DNA of 64,000 nt, taken from the NCBI RefSeq assembly GCF_023806125.1, contig NZ_JAMSKT010000001.1:186001-250000 (forward strand), given 5' to 3'. This stretch comes from Clostridium caldaquaticum. GTDB lineage: Bacteria; Bacillota; Clostridia; Clostridiales; Clostridiaceae. Below are positions 20,068 through 29,200 of this stretch, one piece after another. The notes below the pieces were generated by a model. That model searched no databases. It was not told the DNA's origin and was given only the letters and a program-made list of their open reading frames with translations. A program made the translations under genes and the position numbers. The first letter of the stretch is position 1; every line of letters starts with the position of its first letter.

Positions 20068-20256
20068 TTGAATTTAGAAATTAATATACTGTATGAAAAA
20101 CTTAAACATAAACTGCTGCCCTCATCTTTTATTAATTACAGCAATGCTTCCATAAGGGCGGTAAAATATTTAAAAAAACACAAGATGACTTTCAGCAGGA
20201 CATTTTATATGTTGGTAATTTATCCGACCTGCCGTGCAGACTGCCGGAGAATATGA
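20068..20256 (+). pseudogene. N-terminal fragment of the PucR/CdaR-type regulator (frameshifted)
   Basis: A reading frame starting at TTG 20068, eight nt after AGGTGG, encodes MNLEINILYEKLKHKLLPSS and onward to VKYLKKHK. Past a run of seven A (20172-20178) the family-like sequence continues in another frame as DDFQQDILYVGNLSDLP, directly joined to the ORF at 20253. Adding one A to the run would fuse both parts into one protein of about 516 residues. So this looks like the first 40 residues of one regulator broken by a homopolymer indel: mutation, sequencing error, or a slippage site. Confidence 0.65.
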
Positions 20257-21620
20257 ATATAAACCTGTTATGTATTAAAGATTGCAATCTTCCTGAACAA
20301 GTTGTAAAAAATACCTGTGTCAATCTCCTTCAAGTAAAAAGTTCAGCAGATACAGCAGAACTTTTAAATGAAATTCAGGATATATTATTAGATAAACAGA
20401 GGTTTATCCTAAGTTCTGCTGCCTTACTAAACTCAATAATAGAGGGACGAGGGCTTCAGTATATAATCGAAATCGGCTATCAACTCCTAGGTAACCCTAT
20501 TATGCTTGGAGATACCAACTACAGACTGTTAGCCCATTCCAAAAATGAGGAAGTGGATGATCCAGCATGGAACGAACTAGTAGCCAAAGGCTACTGCTCC
20601 TACGACTTTGCTACACGTTATAAATTCAAGGAACTAATTGAGCAGGAAATAAAAAGCGGCACCCCATTTATAGCCGATGCAGGAGCAGCTGAAAAAAAGA
20701 GAAGAATACTGGCAAAGATAACAATAGACAATAAAATAGTTGGACATTTGGCTGTATTAGAGCATAATAAACCCTTCACTGAAAGCGATATCGAAATAAC
20801 CGCCTTCATATGCGATGTAATTTCTTCTGAAATGCAGAAAAACAGTCATTTTTTAAACACAAAAGCAGTTATATATGAAAATTTGATAACCGATTTACTA
20901 AATGGCATAAATCAAAATGAAAATTTAATTCAAGAAAGGATAAATCACTTTGAATGGAAAATAAAAGATAAGTTATACGTACTATCTATAGATATAGGTG
21001 GTTTAGAAAACAGCTTTACATTAATTCCATATATAAGAGACTCTTTAGGCAAAATGATGGAAGGAGAAAATGCAGTTATTTACGATAACCGTATTGTTAT
21101 TATACTTGGCTGCAGCAAAGAAAAAAGTTTAACAAAGTCAGATTTTCAGCCTCTCATTAGTTTCTTAAGAAAAAATAATATGAGCGCTGGACTAAGTCAA
21201 TGTTTTAACAAAATCACAGACTTAAAGGAATATTACAAGCAGTCCATTTCATCTATAGATATTGGATTAAGAATAAACAAAAATGATGTACTGTATGTTT
21301 ATGACGATTATTCACTTTACCACATGATTAATATATTAAATCATTATGAAAACATTGCTAGATTCTGTCATCCTGCACTTCTTCAGCTACTTGAATATGA
21401 CAACAAACATAAAACTGATTATGTAAAAAGTTTATATACCTATATAGTAAATGCCAGAAACCTAATTTCTGCTGCCGACTCCCTTTTTATACATCGAAAC
21501 ACCATGAGCTACAGAATTGCTAAAATACAGGAGATTTCAGGTATTGATCTTAATAATAATGATTTGCTTATGCATATTTTTGTCTCTTACAAAATACTTA
21601 AGTATTCAGGGCGTTTATAG
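20253..21620 (+). CDS. PucR/CdaR-family transcriptional regulator (main body)
   Basis: 455 residues. A GAF-like sensor region lies about 60-200 and a C-terminal PucR-type helix-turn-helix (HTH_30) about 390-450 with SLFIHRNTMSYRIAKIQ. The ATG at 20253 has only a weak GGAG four nt upstream. The frame is open for about 75 bases before it and encodes family-like residues, so the natural start was probably in the frameshifted fragment at 20068. It lies immediately before, and in the same direction as, a flavin oxidoreductase that it may control. Confidence 0.8.
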   Translation: MNINLLCIKDCNLPEQVVKNTCVNLLQVKSSADTAELLNEIQDILLDKQRFILSSAALLNSIIEGRGLQYIIEIGYQLLGNPIMLGDTNYRLLAHSKNEEVDDPAWNELVAKGYCSYDFATRYKFKELIEQEIKSGTPFIADAGAAEKKRRILAKITIDNKIVGHLAVLEHNKPFTESDIEITAFICDVISSEMQKNSHFLNTKAVIYENLITDLLNGINQNENLIQERINHFEWKIKDKLYVLSIDIGGLENSFTLIPYIRDSLGKMMEGENAVIYDNRIVIILGCSKEKSLTKSDFQPLISFLRKNNMSAGLSQCFNKITDLKEYYKQSISSIDIGLRINKNDVLYVYDDYSLYHMINILNHYENIARFCHPALLQLLEYDNKHKTDYVKSLYTYIVNARNLISAADSLFIHRNTMSYRIAKIQEISGIDLNNNDLLMHIFVSYKILKYSGRL

Positions 21621-21668
21621 CAGCCAGTAAATTCCGGTACGTTATGTGGAGTTTGCTGTTTTTCCTTT
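21616..21668 (+). terminator. Probable terminator after the PucR-type gene
   Basis: Imperfect hairpin (AAATTCC/GGAGTTT core plus GCAG/CTGT outer pairing) followed by TTTTTCCTTTTT. Confidence 0.55.
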
Positions 21669-21859
21669 TTATACTTCAGTGCAAAATTCACAATATAATT
21701 TAATAATTTTCTAAAAACCTGCATAATGACCTCCATTTACCATTATGCTAAAATAAAATTGTTAAAAAAACATCAATCTTGTTGCATTAATAACAAATGG
21801 TTTAAGCCATAAATTAATGTAACTCTTACATTAATTTATTTAATATGGAGGTATTTTTC

Positions 21860-23806
21860 ATGGAAAACAAATTCGAAAAGCTATTTACTCCCTTTAAAAT
21901 CGGTAAGATGGAAGTTAAAAATCGTATTGTCATGTCACCTATGGGAACAAACTCTGCTCATATTGATGGTACTATTTCTGTAGATGAAATTGACTATTTT
22001 GAAGAAAGAGCCAAAGGCGGCGTCGGCATGATAATAATGGGCTGCCAGTTCCTCACCGCTGAACTAGCTCAGGGTTCAATGGAAGGTGTATTAGAAAAAA
22101 ATTATGTAATCCCAAGATTAACAGATTTATGTGAAGCTGTTCAACGCTATGGTGCTAAAATTGTTGCTCAATTAAGCTGTGGTACCGGCCGTAATGCATT
22201 CCCAAATATGTTTGGAGAACCGCCAGTATCAGCTTCACCAATCCCATCTCAGTTCAACCCTGATGTACTTTGCCGTCCTCTGTCAGTAGAAGATATTAAA
22301 GTTATCATGAAACAATTTGCATCATCAGCCAGTTTAGTAAAAGCAGCAGGTTTTGATGCCATAGAAATCCACGGTCATGCAGGATATTTAATCGACCAGT
22401 TTATGTCTCCTATCTGGAATAAGCGTCAGGATGAATATGGCGGTACATTAGAGAAACGAATGCGCTTTGCAGTAGAAATAGTACAATCCATCCGCAGTGC
22501 TGTAGGTCCTGACATGCCTATCCTGTTTAGAATATCCTGTGACCATCGCTTCAACGGAGGAAGAACCTTAGAAGAAAGTATGGCAATGCTCAAAATATTA
22601 GAGGATGCTGGTGTGGATGCAATAGATATAGATGCAGGCGCCTATGAAACTATTGACTATATATTCCCACCAACTTATCTTGGAGATGCCTGCATGAATT
22701 ATGTGTGTGAACCAGCAAGAAAGGCTGTATCCATACCTATACTAAATACAGGAAACTATACACCTGAAACAGCTCTTAAAGCAATAGAATCAGGTAACCT
22801 TGATTTTGTAATGTTCGGCCGTCAACTTATTGCTGATCCAGATATGCCTAATAAACTTATGGAAGGCAGAGCGGAAGATGTCCGCCCATGCATCCGCTGC
22901 AATGAAGAATGTATAGGCAGAATTGTTAACCGTTTAACTAAGCTTAGCTGCTCAGTAAATCCAAGAGCTTGTAATGAGGTACGCTTTACTATAAAAGATG
23001 CAAAATCTTCAAAGAATGTTGTAGTTATAGGCGGAGGTCCGGCTGGTCTGGAAGCAGCAAGGGTAGCCGCTATAAAAGGTCACAAGGTTACTTTATTTGA
23101 AAAGAATAATATTTTAGGAGGCCAAATAGCTGCAGCAGCAACACCTGCATTTAAAACCCAGCTTCGAAAACTCATCACTTGGTATGAAGTTCAGCTGAAC
23201 AAATTAAACGTAGACATTAGACTCAATGTTGAAGTTACAGCAGATACTCCTGAGCTTGCAGCTGCTGATAATATTTTAGTAGGCATAGGTGCCTCGCCAA
23301 TTATTCCTCCTATTCCTGGAATTGATGGAGCTAATGTTTTAGATGTTTTAACAGCCCATATGGATAAAAGCAAAGTAAAAGGCGAAAACATCATTATGAT
23401 GGGCGGTGGCCTTTCTGGATGCGACAGCGCACTAGAGCTTGCAATGGAGGGCAAGAATGTAACTATAGTTGAAATGATGGATTCTCTTGCCAAGGATCTT
23501 ATGTTTATTAATTCCATATCCTTATTCAACAAATTAAATGAATATGGTGTAAAACAACTGACGGGCCATAAGGTTCTTGCTATAACCCCTGACGGTATCA
23601 TTGCAGAAACAAAAGACGGAAAAGAAGTTACAATAAAAGGAGATACAATGGTTGCTGCCTTCGGCATGAAACCAAACACAGACAGTGCTGCAGCCATCCG
23701 TGACCGCTTTGTACTAAAAACAAGAATGATAGGCGACTGTACAAATGTAGGCAAGGTAGGCAACGCAATAAGAGCCGGCTTCTTTGCAGCTGATTCAATA
23801 GAATAA
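21860..23806 (+). CDS. FMN/FAD/[4Fe-4S] oxidoreductase of the old yellow enzyme / 2,4-dienoyl-CoA reductase group
   Basis: About 648 residues. An OYE-type TIM barrel (1-335; KLFTPFKIGKMEVKNRIVMS) carries FMN. A cluster motif C344-x2-C347-x3-C351-x12-C364 resembles that of FadH. A FAD Rossmann motif (VVVIGGGPAGLEAARVA) is near 390, and a second nucleotide-binding motif (MMGGGLSGCDSALELA) near 515. The family includes 2-enoate reductases and BaiCD/BaiH-type bile-acid enzymes; the substrate cannot be chosen here. ATG 21860 follows GGAGGT. Strong terminator after it; the upstream PucR-type gene is a candidate regulator. Confidence 0.92.
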   Translation: MENKFEKLFTPFKIGKMEVKNRIVMSPMGTNSAHIDGTISVDEIDYFEERAKGGVGMIIMGCQFLTAELAQGSMEGVLEKNYVIPRLTDLCEAVQRYGAKIVAQLSCGTGRNAFPNMFGEPPVSASPIPSQFNPDVLCRPLSVEDIKVIMKQFASSASLVKAAGFDAIEIHGHAGYLIDQFMSPIWNKRQDEYGGTLEKRMRFAVEIVQSIRSAVGPDMPILFRISCDHRFNGGRTLEESMAMLKILEDAGVDAIDIDAGAYETIDYIFPPTYLGDACMNYVCEPARKAVSIPILNTGNYTPETALKAIESGNLDFVMFGRQLIADPDMPNKLMEGRAEDVRPCIRCNEECIGRIVNRLTKLSCSVNPRACNEVRFTIKDAKSSKNVVVIGGGPAGLEAARVAAIKGHKVTLFEKNNILGGQIAAAATPAFKTQLRKLITWYEVQLNKLNVDIRLNVEVTADTPELAAADNILVGIGASPIIPPIPGIDGANVLDVLTAHMDKSKVKGENIIMMGGGLSGCDSALELAMEGKNVTIVEMMDSLAKDLMFINSISLFNKLNEYGVKQLTGHKVLAITPDGIIAETKDGKEVTIKGDTMVAAFGMKPNTDSAAAIRDRFVLKTRMIGDCTNVGKVGNAIRAGFFAADSIE

Positions 23807-23815
23807 TTTATTTAC

Positions 23816-23853
23816 ACCAGCTCAAGGATATTTATCCTAAGAGCTGGTTTTTC
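23816..23853 (+). terminator. Rho-independent terminator
   Basis: ACCAGCTC/GAGCTGGT stem with an inner AGGATA/ATCCT helix, then TTTTTCTT. Confidence 0.88.
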
Positions 23854-23872
23854 TTGTATTCTAAATCTAACA

Positions 23873-23901
23873 AAGGGCGTAGAATTTACTTCTACACCCT
23901 T
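23873..23901 (-). terminator. Hairpin downstream of the DUF2922 gene
   Basis: 12-bp stem with one mismatch (23873-23884/23890-23901), 5-nt loop, just past the stop of the minus-strand gene at 23911. The T-run is weak. Confidence 0.6.
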
Positions 23902-23910
23902 AAATCTTAA

Positions 23911-24129
23911 TTATTTAACCTGAAGCACTTCAACATCCTTTAAAACTATCTGTGCTGAGTCCTTAACCTTCAAATCTCCTCCAGTGGATTCAAATATGTT
24001 ATTTGCTATTATAGCATCCATAACTAAAGAAACCTGTTCCTGAGTTACTGTATCCCCTATTCCATCCAGTCTTATGGAAACTTTTCTTCCAGCTTCATTC
24101 ATAAAGCTCATTACTAAACTTCTATCCAT
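23911..24129 (-). CDS. DUF2922 family small protein
   Basis: 72 residues with the family pattern LVMSFMNEAGRKVSIRLDG...MDAIIANNIFES. Function unknown. DUF2922 genes commonly follow a DUF1659 gene, as here (57 nt gap), suggesting a two-subunit partnership. No signal peptide. Its position next to the spore-surface-like SPOCS locus may or may not be meaningful. Confidence 0.88.
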   Translation of the reverse strand: MDRSLVMSFMNEAGRKVSIRLDGIGDTVTQEQVSLVMDAIIANNIFESTGGDLKVKDSAQIVLKDVEVLQVK

Positions 24130-24185
24130 TATAAAACCTCCCCATTAATAAATATTTACATTTTCCAGCTTAAAATGATTATTTA

Positions 24186-24413
24186 CTATTCAGCTGCTTC
24201 TACAAGATTCTGGTCTTCTCTTATTACCTCAACTAAAGGATATTTAAGAAGTGTGCCTAGTTGAGTTCCTACATTTAAAATACTTTCATCATCTGCAGTA
24301 ACCTTTACCTTTGAAAACCTCTGATTTTTAAATATGTCATTTCCATTGATGTCTGTTCCAGCTTTAAACTTGATTACCATGGTGCTTTGCACCTTTGTTG
24401 AATTAACTGCCAT
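24186..24413 (-). CDS. DUF1659 family small protein
   Basis: 75 residues beginning MAVNSTKVQSTMVIKF, with the pattern FKAGTDINGNDIFKNQRFS typical of DUF1659. Start ATG 24413 with GAAAGGAG upstream; the in-frame extension to 24488 has no ribosome site. It forms a pair with the downstream DUF2922 gene. Function unknown. Confidence 0.88.
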   Translation of the reverse strand: MAVNSTKVQSTMVIKFKAGTDINGNDIFKNQRFSKVKVTADDESILNVGTQLGTLLKYPLVEVIREDQNLVEAAE

Positions 24414-24562
24414 ATTATCAGCTCCTTTCAATAATTCGGGCTGTTTTGCCCTTGCATTAATTAAATATGCAGTAATTTGAAAATTCACCTTATTTATTTA
24501 AATTTTTAAAAAACATTTTCAGAGCAAGACCTGTTTTTTTATAAGTTAATGACATTTTTTTA

Positions 24563-24589
24563 TTTCTTAAACATATAATGTTTAAGAAA
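24563..24589 (+). repeat. Perfect inverted repeat upstream of the CarboxypepD-reg-like gene
   Basis: 12-bp arms (24563-24574/24578-24589) with only ATA between them. The centre contains CATATAAT, which resembles a SigK/SigE-type -10. It could be an operator superimposed on a sporulation promoter. Confidence 0.55.
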
Positions 24590-24618
24590 GAGTAATCAAA
24601 TATATTTGGAGGAGTTTC

Positions 24619-25068
24619 ATGGGATATAAATTAGTAAAATTCAATGTTGTGCCAGAGGAAAATGAACAAATAGATGCCATAATAAAAGTTCCTAAGGAGC
24701 CTCGAAGTGTAATTCATGGTGTTGTACTAGACGAATGTAATAGACCTAAAAAGGATGCAGTTGTAAAACTATTAAAAATGAGCAGTCATGATCCTAAACG
24801 GTTAGAACCTATAACTCATACCTTCACCGATGAACACGGACAATTTTTATTTGGACCTCTCTGCCCTCATGTAAAATATGTAATTAAAGTATGGATTAAT
24901 CATGTAAAAACTAGAGAACTTGTTATTAAACCAGAAGAATGTAATGATAACTGCATTGAAAATCCTAATGATGACCATGATTGTAATCATAATTATAGAA
25001 CACATAATGAAGAGGAACATGAGGAACAAATACAAATCAGAATGTCTCTTAATGATGATGAATTATAG
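24619..25068 (+). CDS. Carboxypeptidase-regulatory-like (beta-sandwich) domain protein
   Basis: 149 residues, no signal peptide. Residues about 32-105 look like a CarboxypepD_reg-like domain (VIHGVVLDECNRPKKDAVV, TFTDEHGQFLFGPL). The tail (108-149) is rich in Asn, Asp, His and Glu and could bind metal. Strong GGAGG site before ATG. It is a single gene with its own terminator, upstream of the SPOCS cluster. Lack of a secretion signal with a surface-type fold fits a spore-coat protein made in the mother cell; this is inference. Confidence 0.75.
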   Translation: MGYKLVKFNVVPEENEQIDAIIKVPKEPRSVIHGVVLDECNRPKKDAVVKLLKMSSHDPKRLEPITHTFTDEHGQFLFGPLCPHVKYVIKVWINHVKTRELVIKPEECNDNCIENPNDDHDCNHNYRTHNEEEHEEQIQIRMSLNDDEL

Positions 25069-25092
25069 ATAAATTAAATAAGGATAATTTTT

Positions 25093-25136
25093 AAAAACAA
25101 GGTTGTTAAAAATTATTAACGGCCTTGTTTTTATTT
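25093..25136 (+). terminator. Rho-independent terminator
   Basis: 17-bp stem 25093-25109/25116-25132 (two G-U pairs) ending in a T tract. Confidence 0.88.
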
Positions 25137-25248
25137 ATCTTTGTTTCATATGCCTGTGAAACACACATTACCTTACTAAGAATATACTGTATAACAGGAT
25201 AAGATTTATTTAATGAACTCTTTATGAAATAAATAAGGAAGTGATATC

Positions 25249-25731
25249 ATGGCAAGTATTGTAAAAAACCTCATTGAATTAGACGGAATTTCAGACTTTT
25301 TGCCTCAGTTTTCAGAAAAATTTGCACCGATAAAAGAATTTAATGTTCAGGAAACTTTAGATATTCCTGCTGAAAAGCCAGATATAGAACAGCTTGTAAA
25401 AGTGAAATCTGAACTTATTATAACAAGCACAAAAGTAATAAAAACACCAGCAGCAATATCTCTTAGCGAACAGGTTTTGACAGGCTGGAAAGTAATTATA
25501 GAAGGTGAATTAAAGCAGACAGTACAATATGTGGCGGATAAACCTGCTCAAAGCGTCCATGGTGCACATTTTGATGTGCCTTTCAGTAATTTTGTAGTTC
25601 TTCCTCCAGATTTTGAAGAAGGACAGTGCGTTAATATGGAAGGATATATTGAAGATATTTATGCAGAGAAAATAGGAAAAAGACAGATATTTAAAAATAT
25701 AACAATATTACTGGTAGCTAGAATTTTATAG
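25249..25731 (+). CDS. Stand-alone SPOCS (SipL/DUF3794) protein, type A
   Basis: 160 residues, no signal peptide, starting MASIVKNLIELDGI. The SPOCS domain spans about 30-158: ETLDIPAEKPDIEQLV, VLTGWKVIIEGEL, the QSVHGAHFDVPFS motif and the ending YIEDIYAEKIGKRQIFKNIT. SPOCS domains occur in SipL, which binds the spore coat protein SpoIVA, and in many uncharacterised clostridial proteins. First gene of a three-gene run (13 nt to the next). Ribosome site AAGGAAGTG. A SigE/SigK-like -10 may lie near 25181-25190 but is weak. Confidence 0.88.
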   Translation: MASIVKNLIELDGISDFLPQFSEKFAPIKEFNVQETLDIPAEKPDIEQLVKVKSELIITSTKVIKTPAAISLSEQVLTGWKVIIEGELKQTVQYVADKPAQSVHGAHFDVPFSNFVVLPPDFEEGQCVNMEGYIEDIYAEKIGKRQIFKNITILLVARIL

Positions 25732-25747
25732 CAAAGGAGGTAAAATG

Positions 25748-26254
25748 ATGGCTAATAATGACCAGCCCGTAAAAACTGCAGGGGTAGCAAAGGCATTGCC
25801 AGATAAACCAAAATATTTTACTGAAATATCAATACCTGAAATAATTAAAATTCCTTCTCAAAAACCAAATATAGAGCAATTAGTTGAAGTGCTTGTTGAA
25901 CCGGAAATTATGTCTATGAGATTAGTTGATACCCCTTGCTTAAAATCCTATGAAGGTGAAATGTTAAGCGGTAAAAAACTTATTTTGGAATTAAAGCTTA
26001 AAGAAAAAATAGTTTATGTAGCTGATGAGGTTTCCCAGCCAGTACATGCAGCTCATTATGAAGAGGTTATGAGAAGTGTCTTTATAATTGTCCCAAAATA
26101 TATTGACAATTTTTCAATAGATACTTTATTAAAAGCAGGTAAGGTTAGAGTTTCCCCATATATAGAAGATATATATGCAGAGCAAAAAGATAATAGAACC
26201 ATTTTTAAAAATATTACTTTGTTTATTGATGTAACTTTTACATGTACTAATTAA
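25748..26254 (+). CDS. Stand-alone SPOCS (SipL/DUF3794) protein, type B
   Basis: 168 residues, no signal peptide. It has the SPOCS core (IPEIIKIPSQKPNIEQLV, MLSGKKLILELKL, QPVHAAHYEEV, YIEDIYAEQKDNRTIFKNIT), but with TGKK/SGKK instead of the type A TGWK and an extra DTLLKAGKVRVSPYIED segment. ATG 25748 is seven nt after GGAGG; ATG 25745 is the alternative. It sits between the type A gene and the giant DUF11-SPOCS gene. Confidence 0.87.
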   Translation: MANNDQPVKTAGVAKALPDKPKYFTEISIPEIIKIPSQKPNIEQLVEVLVEPEIMSMRLVDTPCLKSYEGEMLSGKKLILELKLKEKIVYVADEVSQPVHAAHYEEVMRSVFIIVPKYIDNFSIDTLLKAGKVRVSPYIEDIYAEQKDNRTIFKNITLFIDVTFTCTN

Positions 26255-26282
26255 AGTAAGATAAGAAAGGAGGAAAAATAAA

Positions 26283-29200
26283 ATGTCCTATACACCAGTA
26301 CCAGTGACATTTTTACCTGCCACAACTTTAATCGTACCAATGGATTCAGCTTTCCAAAATAATGGTATGTATAAAGCTTATGGATTAATTTTCAGGCTGC
26401 TTTACGAAAATATAATAAATACCAATGTTAATTATAAACCTATATATGTTTACTGGGCAATAAATCCTACTAAAACAACACTGACAACTGTTGATTTTAC
26501 TGCAACTACTAAAGGATACAACACATCAGATCCTGTTGCAGCACGTCAATACAGCGGAGGCCCCTTTATTATACAATCTGATGATTTAGCTTATGTAAAA
26601 ACTCTTATAAACACCTGGAATACTAACAACACTCCAGTAGTAACTATCCACGAACTTGTTGACCAGGTAACAATAGACACAGCAGCAAAATTAATAAGAC
26701 CACCAAGAATAGCAGTTGAAGATACTAATAATAGCATCGTTAGAGCTTATTTAAATGCTGCAGGACTACCTGATTACTATGTACTATCTGGAGCTTATGG
26801 AGCAGCACCTGTATGGACTTCTACCAATACAAGTGTATTAACATCTAATGAAATAAATACCGGAGCTTTCTTTCGTGGCACAGTACAATCAATTTGCAGG
26901 AAGCTAGGATATGATATATTTATATCCCCTCATACAGATGAAAAAACTTGGACTGATTTGCCGGCAACTTTGCCAAACTTGGATCAATTTATAAGACTTG
27001 GTGGAGTTTTGCACTCAATGTGTGCTTCAATAGAAGCAATTGAAAATAATGCAAAATTTTTAACTATCAGCGGGATTAACGCAGTTAATCAAGGTACAAG
27101 TTTCTTTATAAATACAGCAGAAGCTACTAATCCTCTTCTTCAAGCTGTTTCTACAACTAATCCACAAGCTTTACCTGGAGGAAGCGTACAGACTTGGCAG
27201 AACAGTTTAACAACTTACAAAACCCTAACTAAAATTTTTGCATATTTTATAAGAAATGCTATACAGTATGATTTTATGGTGGGCGGTAAGTATCAAGGAA
27301 GCACAGTTTATCCAGGTACTGCTGGAGCAGGAGCAGTAATATATGAAGGGGGACATCAATATACAAATAGTACTCCATATACTGGCAATCCAGAAAACAT
27401 GTATACTAAATTTGTGTTAAATTCTATATTTTTGTCAGTGACAAAACCATTTATAGATTTAATAATAAATCCTAATTCTATAAATGCGGGAGCTTCAAAC
27501 AATTTAACTTTTACAATTAAAAATTTAGGTGGAGCTCAAGCTAAAAATGCAACTATTTCTATTAATTTACTTTCAGGAATGATCCCAAGTAATTTCAGCA
27601 TAGCACCAACTAGTATTATTGGAGATACTATAACTTGGAGCAATATAACTTTAGATGGAGGTCAAGCAATAACCTTTGACGTTCTTAATTATACTCCTGG
27701 CAGCCCTGGTACATTTCCTATAACCTTTTCGGCAACTTATGGAGATGAAATTTTTGCTACAGGTCAAAATCCTTATGAACTAAATGCCTGCAGCGCTTTA
27801 ACAATTGTACCATCTAACTCGCCATTTTTAAGTGTAGAAAAAAGGGTTAACGGAAACTTTGAAACATTTATAGAATCCGGTGACAGTGTAGTATTCACTT
27901 ATACTATTACAAATAGCGGCGATCAGCCAGCCTATGATATAGAACTTGTAGATCCAAATTTATTTGATTATTTTAATTTTGGATTAATCAATGTAATACC
28001 AACACCAGCATCAATTGATACTATAAATAAGAAAATAGTATTTAAAACGACACCAGATCCACAAGCTGTAGTTATACCTCCAGCACAAAATGCACCAAAT
28101 AATGTGCTTACAGTAACTGTTAATGCTGCCCATAAAGGAAATGTTGTTGTACCACCAGATGAAATTATAAATGTAGCACAAGTTAATTATGTAAACAGGT
28201 TTCCAGACCCGGATGTGCCATTAACATCACCAAATAGTAATAGAGCTATAACTAATATAGTATTACCCGATATTTCTGCTATTAAAAGTGTTGATAAAAC
28301 AAATGCAGCTATAGGTGATATATTAAAATATAAAATAGATATAACCAATACAGGAAACACATTAATAAAAGAAGTAAAACTTACGGATTTAATCCCAACA
28401 GGAACCAGTTATATACCAGGAACTCTCAATGTTACAACTGAAAATATATCTCCAACTCCTAATATAACAGCACAATATATAGCTGCACCTTCCCCTGGAA
28501 GAATAGAAGTTATAGTAACTGGAGATTTAGAGCCTGTAGGAGCAACTCCAGGAACTTTTACTGACAAAATAACTGTGGAGTTTAATGTTCAGGTTAACTC
28601 AATACCACCAAATCCAGTACAAAATCATGCTACCGTTGATTACACTTATATAATAGAATCTCCAGACACTGGAACAATAACCGGTGTAAATAGCAATACT
28701 GTGGAAACTAATATAGCTTCCCTGCAGCTTATAAAAGCTGCCCCTGCTTTCGTAAGGCTCGGCGAAAATTTAACCTATACAATAACTTTAACTAACAATG
28801 GTAAAGTACCACTTACTAATGTAAAATTAGTAGATACTATACCAAATGGAACAAATTATATTAGTTCAACTGGTGCCACATTTATAAGTCAAGTAGGTCA
28901 GATAATAACACTGCAAGTAGCTTCTATTCCAGTAAATGCCACAGCAAATGTTACTATAACAGTTGCAGTTAACACGCTCCCCCCTGCTCCATACACAATA
29001 ACAAATAATATTAGCGCAATTTATACAGTAGATGGAGTAGAAAAACCACCAGTATCAGATAGTGAAACAACAAATGTTATACAAGGTATAATTACTGTAG
29101 ATAAAGGAACTGAAGGAAATATAATTTTTGCAAAAGTAGGCGATACGATACCATATAAAGTAGATATTACTAATACAGGTAATGTGCCTGTAACTCTTAC

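Noticed and set aside
20050-20256. Independent 68-residue protein
   Set aside because: Its first 40 codons match the start of the following regulator and the rest is out-of-frame regulator sequence; better explained by a frameshift.
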